From Leptospira sp. GIMC2001 (GTDB taxonomy: Bacteria; Spirochaetota; Leptospiria; Leptospirales; Leptospiraceae), in NCBI RefSeq assembly GCF_028462125.1, contig NZ_CP115468.1, positions 2,473,559 through 2,537,558 of the forward strand: DNA of 64,000 nucleotides, read 5' to 3'. Within the stretch, counting starts at the first letter, position 1, and every line of letters starts with the position of its first letter. The translations under genes were made by a program, and so were the position numbers. Below, in pieces: positions 51,890 through 61,762 of the stretch. A model generated the notes under the pieces. It saw nothing but the letters and a program-made list of their open reading frames with translations, made no database searches and had not been told where the DNA came from.

Positions 51890-52576
51890 ATGAAATTCTG
51901 GAAAATAATTGTTATGTCATGCTTTATGTTTTTCTCTTGCAGCAGTTTTTTTTGGAGAGATGCTGAGCTTCCAAAAGAAGAAATAAATTATAATGGTTCT
52001 ATACTTGAATACCAAGTTGTCTATAAAGAAAAAGATTCACTGAATCCTCTTATGGGAACAACAGAAAAGAAAAATTACGAAACAAAAATTGCAATCTACC
52101 CACAAGGCAAAAATAAACAGTCAATCAAAATTGAAAATATAGGCTCTTGGATTCTTCCTGGAATGATTCATTACAATCCAACCAATGATCGCTTATTCTG
52201 GGTTCAAGGAATCAACGATGAATACGGAACCAATCTTCGTAAGGCGGGAGTGGCAACAGACGTTCGAGTAAATGGACTAAAGAATGCTAAATTCTGGACA
52301 GATTGTTCCAATATAACAACGATACTTCCCTCTCCTACTGGCGATGCTATTGCAATGATTTGTTCTGAGAATCAACTGGAATCTGATAACGCGTCCATTA
52401 ACTTAGAGACAGCTTGGAAGATTGCAATTTGGAACATTGCTGATTCAAGCCCAACCGTCCATTCCCTAAATATGGAATGGGTTCCCGAATCGAATGATCA
52501 TACTGTGCGATGGATTGGAACCAATTCCGTCGAAGTGCGTTCTGGATCTAAGAAAAGCCAATGGAAATCTAAATAA
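51890..52576 (+). CDS. Putative lipoprotein, unknown function
   Basis: 228 residues. Signal peptide with lipobox FFSC (Cys at about 17). The rest is beta-rich and resembles part of a propeller-like protein (IHYNPTNDRLFWVQGIN; ILPSPTGDAIAMICSEN; VRWIGTNSVEVRSG), with repeated strand pairs. No family recognised. It has its own upstream region after the copy 3 terminator and precedes fliI by 122 bases. Confidence 0.65.
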   Translation: MKFWKIIVMSCFMFFSCSSFFWRDAELPKEEINYNGSILEYQVVYKEKDSLNPLMGTTEKKNYETKIAIYPQGKNKQSIKIENIGSWILPGMIHYNPTNDRLFWVQGINDEYGTNLRKAGVATDVRVNGLKNAKFWTDCSNITTILPSPTGDAIAMICSENQLESDNASINLETAWKIAIWNIADSSPTVHSLNMEWVPESNDHTVRWIGTNSVEVRSGSKKSQWKSK

Positions 52577-52698
52577 AACACGAACAAAACTAAGTTAGAA
52601 ATCCATTTGTTCTTCTGAATTCACTCTTTTTCCTCTGATTTTTTCGACTTGTCAATTCATGAGACATAATTAATTATTGAAGAAATCTTGGTTTAGCG

Positions 52699-54060
52699 AT
52701 GATAGAGAAGAAATTCACAGAAAAAATCGATGTCATGTCCAAATACCTCAATGTTTTGGAGAAGGCGGAACCTATTCGAAAATCAGGATTTGTGATTCAA
52801 GTTGTAGGAAATGTCATCTATTCTAACGGTCCTCCAGATTCCCGAATCGGTGAGATCATGGAAGTGGAGAAAGGCGAAAAGCGAGGATTTCTATCTTGCG
52901 TTTTAGTTGGCTTCAAGGACCACAATTACACATTACTTCCATTAGGTGAAGTTGAGGGAATATTCCCCAATGCATTTGTATTTTCATCACGCAAAAGATT
53001 ATCAATCCCCGTATCAGATGCAATTCTTGGGAGAGTCTTCAACGGAATTGGCAAACCTATCGATAACAAGGCTTATATCGAAGCTAAAGAAGAACGGTTT
53101 ACAGATTCTCATACTCCGAATCCGCTAGATCGTCCACCCATTTCCGATATTTTACCAACTGGAGTGAGAGCGATCGACGGTCTCCTAACGGTTGGTAAAG
53201 GTCAACGTGTTGGAATATTTTCTGGTTCAGGAGTTGGTAAGTCAAGTCTTCTCGGAATGATAGCAAGATATACTTCTGCTGATGTAAACGTGATCGCGCT
53301 TGTTGGCGAGCGTGGTCGAGAAGTGAACGAATTCTTAGAGCATGATCTGGGTCGGGAAGCCCTTGCTAAATCTGTAATCCTCGTTGCGACATCGGATGCG
53401 CCGAAGATGGAGCAGGTCACATGTGCTCAACTTGCTTGTTCTGTTGCGGAATACTTCCGTGATCAAGGCAAGGATGTTTTACTTTTTATGGATTCTTTAA
53501 CTCGATATGCCCATGCACTCAGGGAAACTTCTGTAGGCGAGATGCCGATTACGAAAGGATTCGGGTCTTCCGTATTTTCCAAATTATCCAAACTCGTTGA
53601 ACGAGCAGGTCGTGGCAAATCGGGCGGATCTATTACAGGTTTTTACACAGTTCTTACCGATGCTGACGAAGATATGGATGATCCTATAGCCGATGCAGTA
53701 CGTGGATACATAGACGGACATATTGTACTTTCCAGAAAGCTTGCGGAAGAATCGCACTATCCAGCGATCGATATACCTTCTTCTCTTTCAAGGCTCATGA
53801 TGAAAATCACAAACGAAGACCATTATATGCATTCCACACTGGTCCGTGAGTTGATTGCAAAATACAAAAGTACAGAAGAACTCATTCTATTAAACGCCTA
53901 TATTCGAGGAACTGACCCGAAAGTCGATATGGCAATTGAGAGAAAAGGTTTGATTGATAATTTCCTTAAGCAGAGAATCGAAGAGAAAGGGAATATGAAA
54001 GATGCAATCCAAGGCCTCAAAGATATTTTGATCCAAAATGTAGCCGAAGAAGAATTTTAA
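52699..54060 (+). CDS. fliI: Flagellum-specific ATPase FliI
   Basis: 453 residues. Walker A FSGSGVGKSSLLG, the F1-beta-like VIALVGERGREVNEF, Walker B DVLLFMDSLTRYAHA and the SYPAIDI-type (HYPAIDIPSSLSRLM) segment identify it. It drives export of flagellar proteins with FliH and FliJ; fliH is not beside it. First gene of fliI-fliJ-flbB. Confidence 0.96.
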   Translation: MIEKKFTEKIDVMSKYLNVLEKAEPIRKSGFVIQVVGNVIYSNGPPDSRIGEIMEVEKGEKRGFLSCVLVGFKDHNYTLLPLGEVEGIFPNAFVFSSRKRLSIPVSDAILGRVFNGIGKPIDNKAYIEAKEERFTDSHTPNPLDRPPISDILPTGVRAIDGLLTVGKGQRVGIFSGSGVGKSSLLGMIARYTSADVNVIALVGERGREVNEFLEHDLGREALAKSVILVATSDAPKMEQVTCAQLACSVAEYFRDQGKDVLLFMDSLTRYAHALRETSVGEMPITKGFGSSVFSKLSKLVERAGRGKSGGSITGFYTVLTDADEDMDDPIADAVRGYIDGHIVLSRKLAEESHYPAIDIPSSLSRLMMKITNEDHYMHSTLVRELIAKYKSTEELILLNAYIRGTDPKVDMAIERKGLIDNFLKQRIEEKGNMKDAIQGLKDILIQNVAEEEF

Positions 54061-54151
54061 ACCCTTTCGAATTCATTCTTTTTTATCCAAAAATCACCGA
54101 AATTTAAAAAAAGAGTACAAAAAAATTTCATGTTTTCTAGAATAGAACAGT

Positions 54152-54739
54152 ATGAAACGTTTTCAGTTCAGGTTAGATCCTCTAATTACTCTACGAAAGA
54201 GAACTGAGGATGACGCAATCAAGAGCCTATCGATAGTTGTGTCTACTATAAATGCTTTAAATGATGAGAAAGTTGAATTCCAAAAAATGCTAACCGAATC
54301 TGGAAATCGATTGTCAACAATGGGAACAAGGCAGACGGGAATTCGAGAGTATTTGGACTATGCAGATTCTTACAAATTATTGAATATCAGAATTGAAAAT
54401 TTGAATGTCGAGATAGAAAAAAAGCAACCCGAATTAGATGTCGCTCGCATCCGACTGAATGAAGCTAGAAAAGAAAAAGAAATTCTATTAAAATTACGAG
54501 AACGAGACTACAAAAAATTTCGCAAAAGAATCAATAAAAATGAACGCTTAGAATTGGAAGAATATATCACAGTAACTAAACATCACGAAATTCTAGTCAC
54601 ATCCAAAATCGATGAGAAGAAAGATATAAGTCAACCAAGAGTATTTAAAACCATTTCGAAACAAGAACGAGATGATGAGAATCTACCAGAAGATTTCAAA
54701 ACTTTGAAATCCATCTACAACCAGTTTCTGAATAAATAG
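54152..54739 (+). CDS. fliJ: Flagellar export chaperone FliJ
   Basis: 195 residues, longer than the enterobacterial form. It begins KRFQFRLDPLITLRKRTEDDA, the FliJ N-terminal pattern, and is helical coiled coil throughout (NVEIEKKQPELDVARIRLNEA). It helps deliver export substrates to the FliI ATPase and FlhA. Position directly after fliI supports the call. Confidence 0.85.
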   Translation: MKRFQFRLDPLITLRKRTEDDAIKSLSIVVSTINALNDEKVEFQKMLTESGNRLSTMGTRQTGIREYLDYADSYKLLNIRIENLNVEIEKKQPELDVARIRLNEARKEKEILLKLRERDYKKFRKRINKNERLELEEYITVTKHHEILVTSKIDEKKDISQPRVFKTISKQERDDENLPEDFKTLKSIYNQFLNK

Positions 54740-54747
54740 GAGTTATC

Positions 54748-55362
54748 ATGGCAAGTTTAACCGATAAAACACGAGCAATATATTTGGTTTTTTTAATTCT
54801 CTTTCTAATTGCCATTGGTTTTTTTGTATTTGATTATTTTAGAATTATAGATGCTGAAGATTACTTTCCCTTTCTTGAAAAAAAACCTGATCTAGTAAAT
54901 CAAGATAGCGAATCTCCGACAGAATTAGAAAAATTGGAACTTGCCAAAGCTCAAGAGAAATTAATCGAAGACAGAGAAGAACTTGAGAAGCTTCAAAAAG
55001 AGATTGAGAAAACACAAGAAAGCCTAACCGAAGAAAGAGAAAGGTTAGAAGAATTGAGGACAGGTCTCATTCAAAAGGAAGAAGATATCCAAGAAAAGAA
55101 AAAATTGGAACTAGCAAGATCTGAAAAGGTGAAAGTCCTTGCAGACAAAGTTGCGAATATGCCACCAAATGCTGCTCGTGATATGCTAGTCAATTGGCCT
55201 GACTACGATATTATAGAAGTCTTTGAGCAAATGGACAAAGATGCAGAAGAAGATGGTCGTCAAACGATCACAACTTATTTACTCACACTATTTCCTGCAG
55301 AACGTAGAGCAATCATCACCAATAAATGGTTAGATTCTGATGTTCGAAATGTCCCCAACTGA
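54748..55362 (+). CDS. flbB: Periplasmic flagellar collar protein FlbB
   Basis: 204 residues: membrane anchor at about 11-30, coiled coil about 50-130 (rich in Glu, Lys and Leu), then a compact C-terminal domain (NMPPNAARDMLVNWPDYDIIEVFEQM) resembling the MgtE N/MotE type. Size, layout and the order fliI-fliJ-flbB match the spirochaetal collar protein known from Borrelia. The collar surrounds the periplasmic motor. It starts eight bases after fliJ. Confidence 0.82.
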   Translation: MASLTDKTRAIYLVFLILFLIAIGFFVFDYFRIIDAEDYFPFLEKKPDLVNQDSESPTELEKLELAKAQEKLIEDREELEKLQKEIEKTQESLTEERERLEELRTGLIQKEEDIQEKKKLELARSEKVKVLADKVANMPPNAARDMLVNWPDYDIIEVFEQMDKDAEEDGRQTITTYLLTLFPAERRAIITNKWLDSDVRNVPN

Positions 55363-55386
55363 ATATTTATATTTTAAAGAGATAAA

Positions 55387-55965
55387 TTAACCAAGACCAA
55401 GAATCTGAACCAATTGCAAAAATGCATCATCCAAATTATCATTTATGATTCTGTAGTCAAATTTGGATGCTTCCAATAATTCCTTTTTACCATTTTCGAT
55501 TCTTCGATTGATACTTTCTTCGGAGTCCGTTCCCCTTCCCTTCAATCGTCGAATCCAAATTTCTTCCGATGGGGGCAGTATAAATATAGATTTGGAATGA
55601 GGCATCTTGGCTTTGACTAAGCTTGCACCTTGAACATCGATATCTAATACAACGGAATGTCCAGAATGAATCCCATCTTCAATGAATTTGCGTGGAGTTC
55701 CATAGTAATTGCCGTGAACTAGCGCCCATTCAAGAAATCGATCCTGCTTGATTGCATTTTCGAATTCCTCTTTAGTAAGGAAATTATAAGTCTTACCTTC
55801 TTCATCACCCGGTCTGGGAGATCTTGTAGTAGAGGATATTGAGAAAAGGATATCAGGATATTTATTGGTAAGAAGATTTATTAGAGTTGATTTACCTCCC
55901 CCTGCAACAGAAGAGATTATAAAAAGTTGTCCATCAATTGGATTTTTTGATTTATCAGATACCAC
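55387..55965 (-). CDS. gmk: Guanylate kinase
   Basis: 192 residues from GTG. P-loop [15 protein letters not shown] (with Gly-rich AGGGKST), the [19 protein letters not shown]-binding segment, [14 protein letters not shown] and VLDIDVQGA are those of Gmk. It makes GDP from GMP. It directly follows the remA-like gene, an arrangement seen in many bacteria. Confidence 0.95.
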   Translation of the reverse strand: MVSDKSKNPIDGQLFIISSVAGGGKSTLINLLTNKYPDILFSISSTTRSPRPGDEEGKTYNFLTKEEFENAIKQDRFLEWALVHGNYYGTPRKFIEDGIHSGHSVVLDIDVQGASLVKAKMPHSKSIFILPPSEEIWIRRLKGRGTDSEESINRRIENGKKELLEASKFDYRIINDNLDDAFLQLVQILGLG

Positions 55966-55985
55966 GAATGTTACTTATCCAGAAT

Positions 55986-56279
55986 CTACACTTCGTTAGA
56001 TTCTTCTTTTTCTTCCTCTAAACCAATTTGGTTATCTTTTTTCTCGACTCGCTTGCTCAGACTCTCAGGACGGATGGCTGACAAGAAAATATGCCCAGAG
56101 GCAAGAACGACTATTGATCTGGTTTTTCTACCCATTGTTGCATCAACCAAATTTTTGTTCTCTTTGGCTTCAGATCGGAGCCTTCTTGCTCCTGCTGAAT
56201 CGGCGGAAAGAATTCCAACTAACTTGGACAATACAACAACATTTGAAAAACCAATATTCAATAAAAAATATTCTTCCAC
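55986..56279 (-). CDS. remA: RemA/DUF370-family regulatory protein
   Basis: 97 residues from GTG, four bases after the upstream stop. The RemA pattern is evident: [65 protein letters not shown], followed by a charged Glu/Lys tail of about 20 residues. RemA proteins in Bacillus bind DNA as multimers and control biofilm matrix genes. The role in a spirochaete is not known; the pairing with gmk is conserved in distant phyla. Confidence 0.85.
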   Translation of the reverse strand: MEEYFLLNIGFSNVVVLSKLVGILSADSAGARRLRSEAKENKNLVDATMGRKTRSIVVLASGHIFLSAIRPESLSKRVEKKDNQIGLEEEKEESNEV

Positions 56280-56283
56280 AAAA

Positions 56284-57357
56284 TTATCTTCTTCTACTTT
56301 TATCCATTCTAATCGTTTCGATCAACTTAACTTCTCTCGTTCCTAGATCCAAAGTATCACCGATTTCATCATAGGAATATCCTTTTTTTAGAAGAAGAAC
56401 GACCTTATCAATTTTCGTTGCACTTGCTGGAAGCTCTTCTAATACAGAGGAAGGTGAGATCACAATTTGATCCTTGTAATTTTTATTTTCTGTTACTGAT
56501 TTAAATGTTGAGAGAAAGCTTCCTTCCTCTAGTCGCTTCTCTTCTTCCAAATCCCGGAAGCCTGGTTCCGAATCTGAACCTTCGAATGGATCATTATCAA
56601 TCAAGTATGCTAATTTATTGGTTTCGGATGGTCTCTTTTCAGGGATGGTTCTTGCATCTTCTTGAATGCTGAGTTTATCAGCTCCCATCATACTCATAAC
56701 TTTTCGTCCTAGTCCTGCGATAAGTTTGCTTGAGGTGTTGTATCCTTCGGTTGATATCTCAGGTTTCGTGATTTTATTCTGAATATATGCGTTAGTAATT
56801 CCTCGAACAATTCCGGTATCAGGATTGAATGTCTGCGTAGATTTAGAAATGGGAAGAGAATCTTGAACTTTATTCAAATCCTTCTTAGCAAAAGTATCAG
56901 CCATTTCTTTTGTTTCTACTGAACTTGCAGATTGTCTATATTGAGTTGGCTGATTTATCTGTTCGGAATTTTCTGCCCGGTGTGATGAAAGGAATTCTTC
57001 GGTTAACTTGCCATTTGAAACATCTGAGAGAGTTCGTCCGTCCAATATATCTTTGACCTGATTGATAAGGTTTTGCAATTGGATACTAACGCCTGTTCCT
57101 GTACCAGACTCTACTTTCAGAATTTCAAGAATTCTATCACTACGATCTACCAAGTCTCGCAAACCTTTTGTTTTGCGCTCAAGTAGTTCATAAGATAAAT
57201 CGGTTTGTCTAATAAATTCTGATTGGATGGTTCTGATTTTTTTTTCTAAAGCTGTGCCTTGGCTTTCCTTTAAAATTTTGGTAAGCTTAGCAGACACAAC
57301 TATATACAGTCCGACTCCGAAAGCAATATTGATTGTAATTAATGCAACGATCTCCAT
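56284..57357 (-). CDS. Membrane-anchored coiled-coil protein with C-terminal helix-turn-helix-like motif
   Basis: 357 residues. N-terminal membrane segment (about 3-20), coiled coil (about 25-110), a long variable middle, and a C-terminal [18 protein letters not shown] followed by [16 protein letters not shown], a helix-turn-helix-like pattern of the DUF2802/DUF6115 sort found near flagellar genes. A GGAGG precedes the ATG by four bases. Function not known. Confidence 0.6.
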   Translation of the reverse strand: MEIVALITINIAFGVGLYIVVSAKLTKILKESQGTALEKKIRTIQSEFIRQTDLSYELLERKTKGLRDLVDRSDRILEILKVESGTGTGVSIQLQNLINQVKDILDGRTLSDVSNGKLTEEFLSSHRAENSEQINQPTQYRQSASSVETKEMADTFAKKDLNKVQDSLPISKSTQTFNPDTGIVRGITNAYIQNKITKPEISTEGYNTSSKLIAGLGRKVMSMMGADKLSIQEDARTIPEKRPSETNKLAYLIDNDPFEGSDSEPGFRDLEEEKRLEEGSFLSTFKSVTENKNYKDQIVISPSSVLEELPASATKIDKVVLLLKKGYSYDEIGDTLDLGTREVKLIETIRMDKSRRR

Positions 57358-57432
57358 GTCGCCTCCAAGCTCAAAGGAAATCCAACAACATTCCTGGGAC
57401 CTGGGACTCGGATGGCTCCGATTTTCTGGTAT

Positions 57433-59421
57433 TTAAGATACTCTAGAACGACCTCGTTTTTTTCTCCAGTCCTTTTTTTGACCTTCGGGATCTTCATAAG
57501 GAAGCTGACGAATCTGTCCGTTCTCTTCGAGAAAAGTTTTGGCTTTTACTTCATTTTTTACTGTGAATTCAGCATTTTTAATTTTTAGAACAACTCCACC
57601 AAATAGAGTCTTCTCAACGGAAACTTTTCCATGAGCAGATTGCTCTTCCATATAAGCTGTGAGTGTTTGAATTTCTTCAGTATATTCTTCAATCCGTTTT
57701 GTCAATTTATTAGAACCAGCTTCTAATTTTTTCAGGTATTCAGCGTTTTCCGTAGTAAAGGATGCCGGGTCGGATTCCCTTCTTGCTTGAAGTGTCTTTA
57801 AAGTTTTGGTAAGTTGGTCTTTCTTAGTTTGGTTTTCTGCGCGTTTGGCTTCATATTCTTGAATCTGTTTCTGAATTTTTGGGTTATTGCCCACAATCAA
57901 TTCGGTCTGCGGATTGGCTTGAGATCCAATAATTTTCGCTGCAATCAACCTTGTCGCTTGAATCACTCCACCGACGATCTGAGCTCGTTTACCACGACAA
58001 ATAACCCTTCCACCAGCCATAAGATTGGAATGCATGATTCCTTCTTGAACAATGATATCTTTGTCTGTGATAACTGTTGCATTCTGAATAAATTTTGCTA
58101 CGATGTTTCCGCCAGTGGATTCGATACGTGCTTCTTCTCGACCCGTGATACCTTGTCTTACTACGATATCACCGTCTGCTTCAACAACTGATTTCTGTAC
58201 TGTTCCAAAAATTTCAATATTTCCAGCAGCCTTAACATGATAGTTGTCTTCCACATTTCCAGTGATCACAATAGATCCCAAGAAAGTAACGTTACCTGTT
58301 TTGATTCCTACGTCACCGTTGATTCTATAAACTGTCTCAACCGACAAGCGACCGCTAAGATACAGAACTTGTCCATTGACTTCAGCTGTGAGTTTTCGTC
58401 TATCTTCAGAAAGAATAGTTCCCTTTCCTTGCTTGAGTTCTAGATCCTTACCATCGTTTGCTGGGAGTAGCATTCCATAGAGATTTCTTCCCATCTTACC
58501 CGGTTGCGCTGGAATCTTTTCTGCAAGAAGTTGCCCGACGACAACGTTTTCAATCAAGTCAAGATCTTTATAGTCAACTCGACCCGATGCATCTTCACGG
58601 AAATTTATTGCCTTTTCCGTTCTTACGTGGTATTTCACTTCGGCATTTTTACCATTGACTGGCGGGTCACCTTCTGCAGCTGGAAACGCAATATTGAATT
58701 TCTCTTCGTCAAGATATTTCTTGATTAAGTCTTCTTTGGTTCCGTAGATCACACCAATAGATTTCAAAGCATTCACAATGTCTTGCACTTCCAAGTCTCG
58801 GCCACCTGGTTTTGCTGGTATCAAAGTAACCATTGCACGCATTTGATCTGTGCTAATATCCGTTACCATACTCGCTTCCATATTGGGTCTTGGTTTTTGG
58901 TTAGATATTAAAACTGGTTTGCCTGAAGATTCTTCTACAATTTTTTTAACTTTTGCTTGTTCAACTTGAGATACACCTCGATACGAAAGTCTCTTAGCTA
59001 TATCATCTAATTTAACTGGCTTTCCATTTCCTTGAGGCGGAGTAACTGTAAGAAATACTCCCGTTCGGAAAATTTTTACCGAAGCAAATCCATCTTTATC
59101 TTTTGGTTCAATGATTTCTCGTAGATCTTTATTGGTTAGCTTACCTGCACCACCAGTTAGCTTTTCATCTAAGCCTTCTAGTTCACTTAATATATCATCT
59201 TCTGGAATTATGGTAACGCGGATATGAAATGGCTCAGAGAAAAAAAGTTTTTTCTTTCCTCTTTTGATAACTCGATAATCTAATTCGTGAATTTTTCTAT
59301 TAAAGTATTCGGCTGCTAAACGGAGGCAATCTTCTATCGATTCACCGATTACTTCAACTTCTTCAGTTTCTTTTCGATCAAGTTCTTTTAGTTCATCAGA
59401 AAGAAGTGCTGTTACCGACAC
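57433..59421 (-). CDS. FapA-like (DUF342) polymer-forming protein
   Basis: 662 residues from GTG, GAGG about nine bases upstream. An N-terminal Jag-N-like region (about 15-50), then the DUF342/FapA repeats with beta-helix strands ([30 protein letters not shown], [20 protein letters not shown]), and a C-terminal coiled coil (about 545-620). FapA proteins are membrane-linked scaffold/DNA-related factors often near flagellar and chemotaxis genes. It follows fliA by six bases. Confidence 0.85.
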   Translation of the reverse strand: MSVTALLSDELKELDRKETEEVEVIGESIEDCLRLAAEYFNRKIHELDYRVIKRGKKKLFFSEPFHIRVTIIPEDDILSELEGLDEKLTGGAGKLTNKDLREIIEPKDKDGFASVKIFRTGVFLTVTPPQGNGKPVKLDDIAKRLSYRGVSQVEQAKVKKIVEESSGKPVLISNQKPRPNMEASMVTDISTDQMRAMVTLIPAKPGGRDLEVQDIVNALKSIGVIYGTKEDLIKKYLDEEKFNIAFPAAEGDPPVNGKNAEVKYHVRTEKAINFREDASGRVDYKDLDLIENVVVGQLLAEKIPAQPGKMGRNLYGMLLPANDGKDLELKQGKGTILSEDRRKLTAEVNGQVLYLSGRLSVETVYRINGDVGIKTGNVTFLGSIVITGNVEDNYHVKAAGNIEIFGTVQKSVVEADGDIVVRQGITGREEARIESTGGNIVAKFIQNATVITDKDIIVQEGIMHSNLMAGGRVICRGKRAQIVGGVIQATRLIAAKIIGSQANPQTELIVGNNPKIQKQIQEYEAKRAENQTKKDQLTKTLKTLQARRESDPASFTTENAEYLKKLEAGSNKLTKRIEEYTEEIQTLTAYMEEQSAHGKVSVEKTLFGGVVLKIKNAEFTVKNEVKAKTFLEENGQIRQLPYEDPEGQKKDWRKKRGRSRVS

Positions 59422-59427
59422 TTGTTT

Positions 59428-60228
59428 CTACCTCTTGGTGATGGCGTTCTTAACCTTGCCCAATTTACTTCTCAATCTAGAAACGGCCTTCGTGTGCAAT
59501 TGGGATATTCTGGATTCTGTTACTTCCAAAACTTCTCCAATTTCTTTTAAAGTTAGATCTTCATAATAGTACAATACAATGACTTTCTTTTCTTTGTCAG
59601 GAAGAGTTTTGATTGCTTCAACGATCACATTCTTGATCTCTTCTTTCTCGATGATATTGTCAGGATTCATATTCATCGGAGATTCCAAAGTTTCCATAAA
59701 AGAAACTTCATCATTCTCATCGCCTAAGAACCATATGTCGTTCAGTGACACTAGAGAAGTTCCCGATAATTTTGTAAGAAGTGAGTTGTATTCTTCCATA
59801 GAGATTCCCAATTCCTTGGCGATCTCTTCATCTTCCACTTTCTTGCCTTCTTTGTTCTCAAGCATCCCAATGATCTGCTCAAGCTGTTTCGCTTTTTGGC
59901 GAATGGATCTTGGAATCCAGTCAACAGATCTCAATTCATCAAAGATACTTCCGCGTATCCTTGTCATCGCATAGGTTTTGAATTTTATTTCTCTGCTTGG
60001 ATCAAATTTTTCAATGGCGTCTAGTAAACCAAAGACTCCATAACTGACAAGGTCATCGAATTCCACATTTTGCGGCATTCCAATAGCGATTCTGCCCGCC
60101 ACGTGCTTAACAAGGGGGGAATATTTTTCTACGATATAACTTCGTATTTCAGGATTCTTGTCGACACGATACTCTTTCCAGAGTTCGATCTCATCCCTAC
60201 TGTTGTATTTTTCCATGATTCTAGACAT
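59428..60228 (-). CDS. fliA: Flagellar RNA polymerase sigma factor FliA (sigma-28/WhiG)
   Basis: 266 residues. Regions 2 ([44 protein letters not shown]), 3 and 4 ([30 protein letters not shown]) are all present. It directs transcription of late flagellar genes. A second in-frame ATG five codons later is possible. It is in an operon with flhF-flhG and the unknown 156-residue gene. Confidence 0.95.
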   Translation of the reverse strand: MSRIMEKYNSRDEIELWKEYRVDKNPEIRSYIVEKYSPLVKHVAGRIAIGMPQNVEFDDLVSYGVFGLLDAIEKFDPSREIKFKTYAMTRIRGSIFDELRSVDWIPRSIRQKAKQLEQIIGMLENKEGKKVEDEEIAKELGISMEEYNSLLTKLSGTSLVSLNDIWFLGDENDEVSFMETLESPMNMNPDNIIEKEEIKNVIVEAIKTLPDKEKKVIVLYYYEDLTLKEIGEVLEVTESRISQLHTKAVSRLRSKLGKVKNAITKR

Positions 60229-60327
60229 AATTTGAAGCTATAACGAAATTTCGTATCCACTGTAAAAATCGAACCAATTCTCATTTAAGGATAGTATTTT
60301 TTTATTTATGTCTTAAAAAAATCAAAA

Positions 60328-60798
60328 TTAATCTTCATCTCGAGCCATCATGGTTCGAATTGCCTCGGCCATAAGTTTAGGCTCGTTTTTGAGAGCAATA
60401 TTTTCCACAACTAGATGGTCACCAAATTTGCCTGATTTACCTTGACCCATAACTTTTGTTTTTACATCTAAATCATCATCAAAATTGGAATTGGAAGATG
60501 ATCCAATTTCATTGTCTGAAAGGTCTGAAGTTGACATGGACAAGCCACCAGAACCGGCAGCACTCTCAGCAGCTTCTGTAAAAATTCCCATAAGATTGCC
60601 GAGAAATGTTAAAAATTCCGGAACTCGAGTAGCCAAAACCTGATGAACACCAAAACCAAGTATACAGAATGCCAATGTTGAGATCATGGATATGCTTATG
60701 ATATATCCAATTCGGTTGCCTACCATAAACCCTGCTATCATGGAAATGATTAAGGCTATCACTCCAAAAGTTGCTATGAAGGCAATTTGTAAGCTCAA
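60328..60798 (-). CDS. Two-helix membrane protein of unknown function between flhG and fliA
   Basis: 156 residues: two N-terminal membrane helices (about 5-26 and 30-52), a Ser/Asp-rich linker (about 80-110) and a C-terminal helix ([21 protein letters not shown]). The start overlaps the flhG stop by four bases. It may help link FlhG to the membrane; this is inference. No family recognised. Confidence 0.6.
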   Translation of the reverse strand: MSLQIAFIATFGVIALIISMIAGFMVGNRIGYIISISMISTLAFCILGFGVHQVLATRVPEFLTFLGNLMGIFTEAAESAAGSGGLSMSTSDLSDNEIGSSSNSNFDDDLDVKTKVMGQGKSGKFGDHLVVENIALKNEPKLMAEAIRTMMARDED

Positions 60799-61733
60799 CT
60801 GTTATGAGGCTCCGAGTCGTCAGAATTCATCCGCTCTTCGAGTTCATTTTCCCGGAAGTCGATAAAGTTAAAAAATTTCTTAATAAAACCGGCCAAACCT
60901 TCTGGCTCTCCATCACTTCCTTCCAATTGTAAAAGATTATGAGTGATTCGAGTTAAGCAGGCAGACGCCTTAGATCTTGGGCTATTCACAATATAGGGTT
61001 TTTGCTCACGGATGCTTTTCTCAACATCTTCGTCTTGAAAGATAAAGCCTAAATTCTCGACCTGAACTTCCAAGAACTGTCCACTGATATCGATCACTCT
61101 ATCTGCAACTTTTTTACCTTCAATCGCAGATCTAGCTCGGTTCACAATGATTTTGAGATTCTTATCTTTAGTTTGGGAAACGATTGATTTGATCAATCCA
61201 TAAGAGTCTGTAATAGAGGTTGGCTCGGGAGTGGTGACTACAATTACTTCGTCGGCGGGCATAACTAGTCCAATCACATTGGATGAGATTCCAGCTCCCG
61301 TATCAATGATCATATAATCGTAGTTATCTAAGTCGGCAAAGCCTTTTATAAGATTATTTCTCTGGACATCATTCAAATTGGCAAGTTGAGAATACCCACT
61401 TGCTCCAGCAATGATATCCACACCTTCTTGGGTTTGAATAATAATGTCTTTTAGGCTTTTGTGCCCTTTTACAACATGATATAAATTGTATTTTGGGATG
61501 ATTCCAAGAAGGACATTTATATTCGCAAGACCTAGATCGCCGTCAAAAATTAATACGCGATGTCCAGCCTTAGCTATAGCAATAGCTAAGTTCACAGATA
61601 GGGTAGTTTTTCCAACCCCCCCTTTACCGGATGCAATTGCAATTATTTTCGTCATAGCTCTAGCCTGGTTGGGAACCAATTTCAGATTTGTGTTACCTTC
61701 CGTCAGTTTCCTCAGATTCGCGGCTTGATCCAT
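60795..61733 (-). CDS. flhG: MinD/ParA-family flagellar placement ATPase FlhG
   Basis: 312 residues. Deviant Walker [40 protein letters not shown] ([13 protein letters not shown]) and [18 protein letters not shown] are those of the FlhG/YlxH branch. With FlhF it sets the number and place of flagella, here the two periplasmic ones near the cell poles. Directly follows flhF. Confidence 0.94.
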   Translation of the reverse strand: MDQAANLRKLTEGNTNLKLVPNQARAMTKIIAIASGKGGVGKTTLSVNLAIAIAKAGHRVLIFDGDLGLANINVLLGIIPKYNLYHVVKGHKSLKDIIIQTQEGVDIIAGASGYSQLANLNDVQRNNLIKGFADLDNYDYMIIDTGAGISSNVIGLVMPADEVIVVTTPEPTSITDSYGLIKSIVSQTKDKNLKIIVNRARSAIEGKKVADRVIDISGQFLEVQVENLGFIFQDEDVEKSIREQKPYIVNSPRSKASACLTRITHNLLQLEGSDGEPEGLAGFIKKFFNFIDFRENELEERMNSDDSEPHNS

Positions 61734-61762
61734 GATTACCTACCTTTTTTCGGGGAGGAGAA

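Noticed and set aside
56053..56374. Plus-strand frames opposite the RemA-like gene
   Set aside because: The minus strand carries a full RemA family protein; these are shadows.
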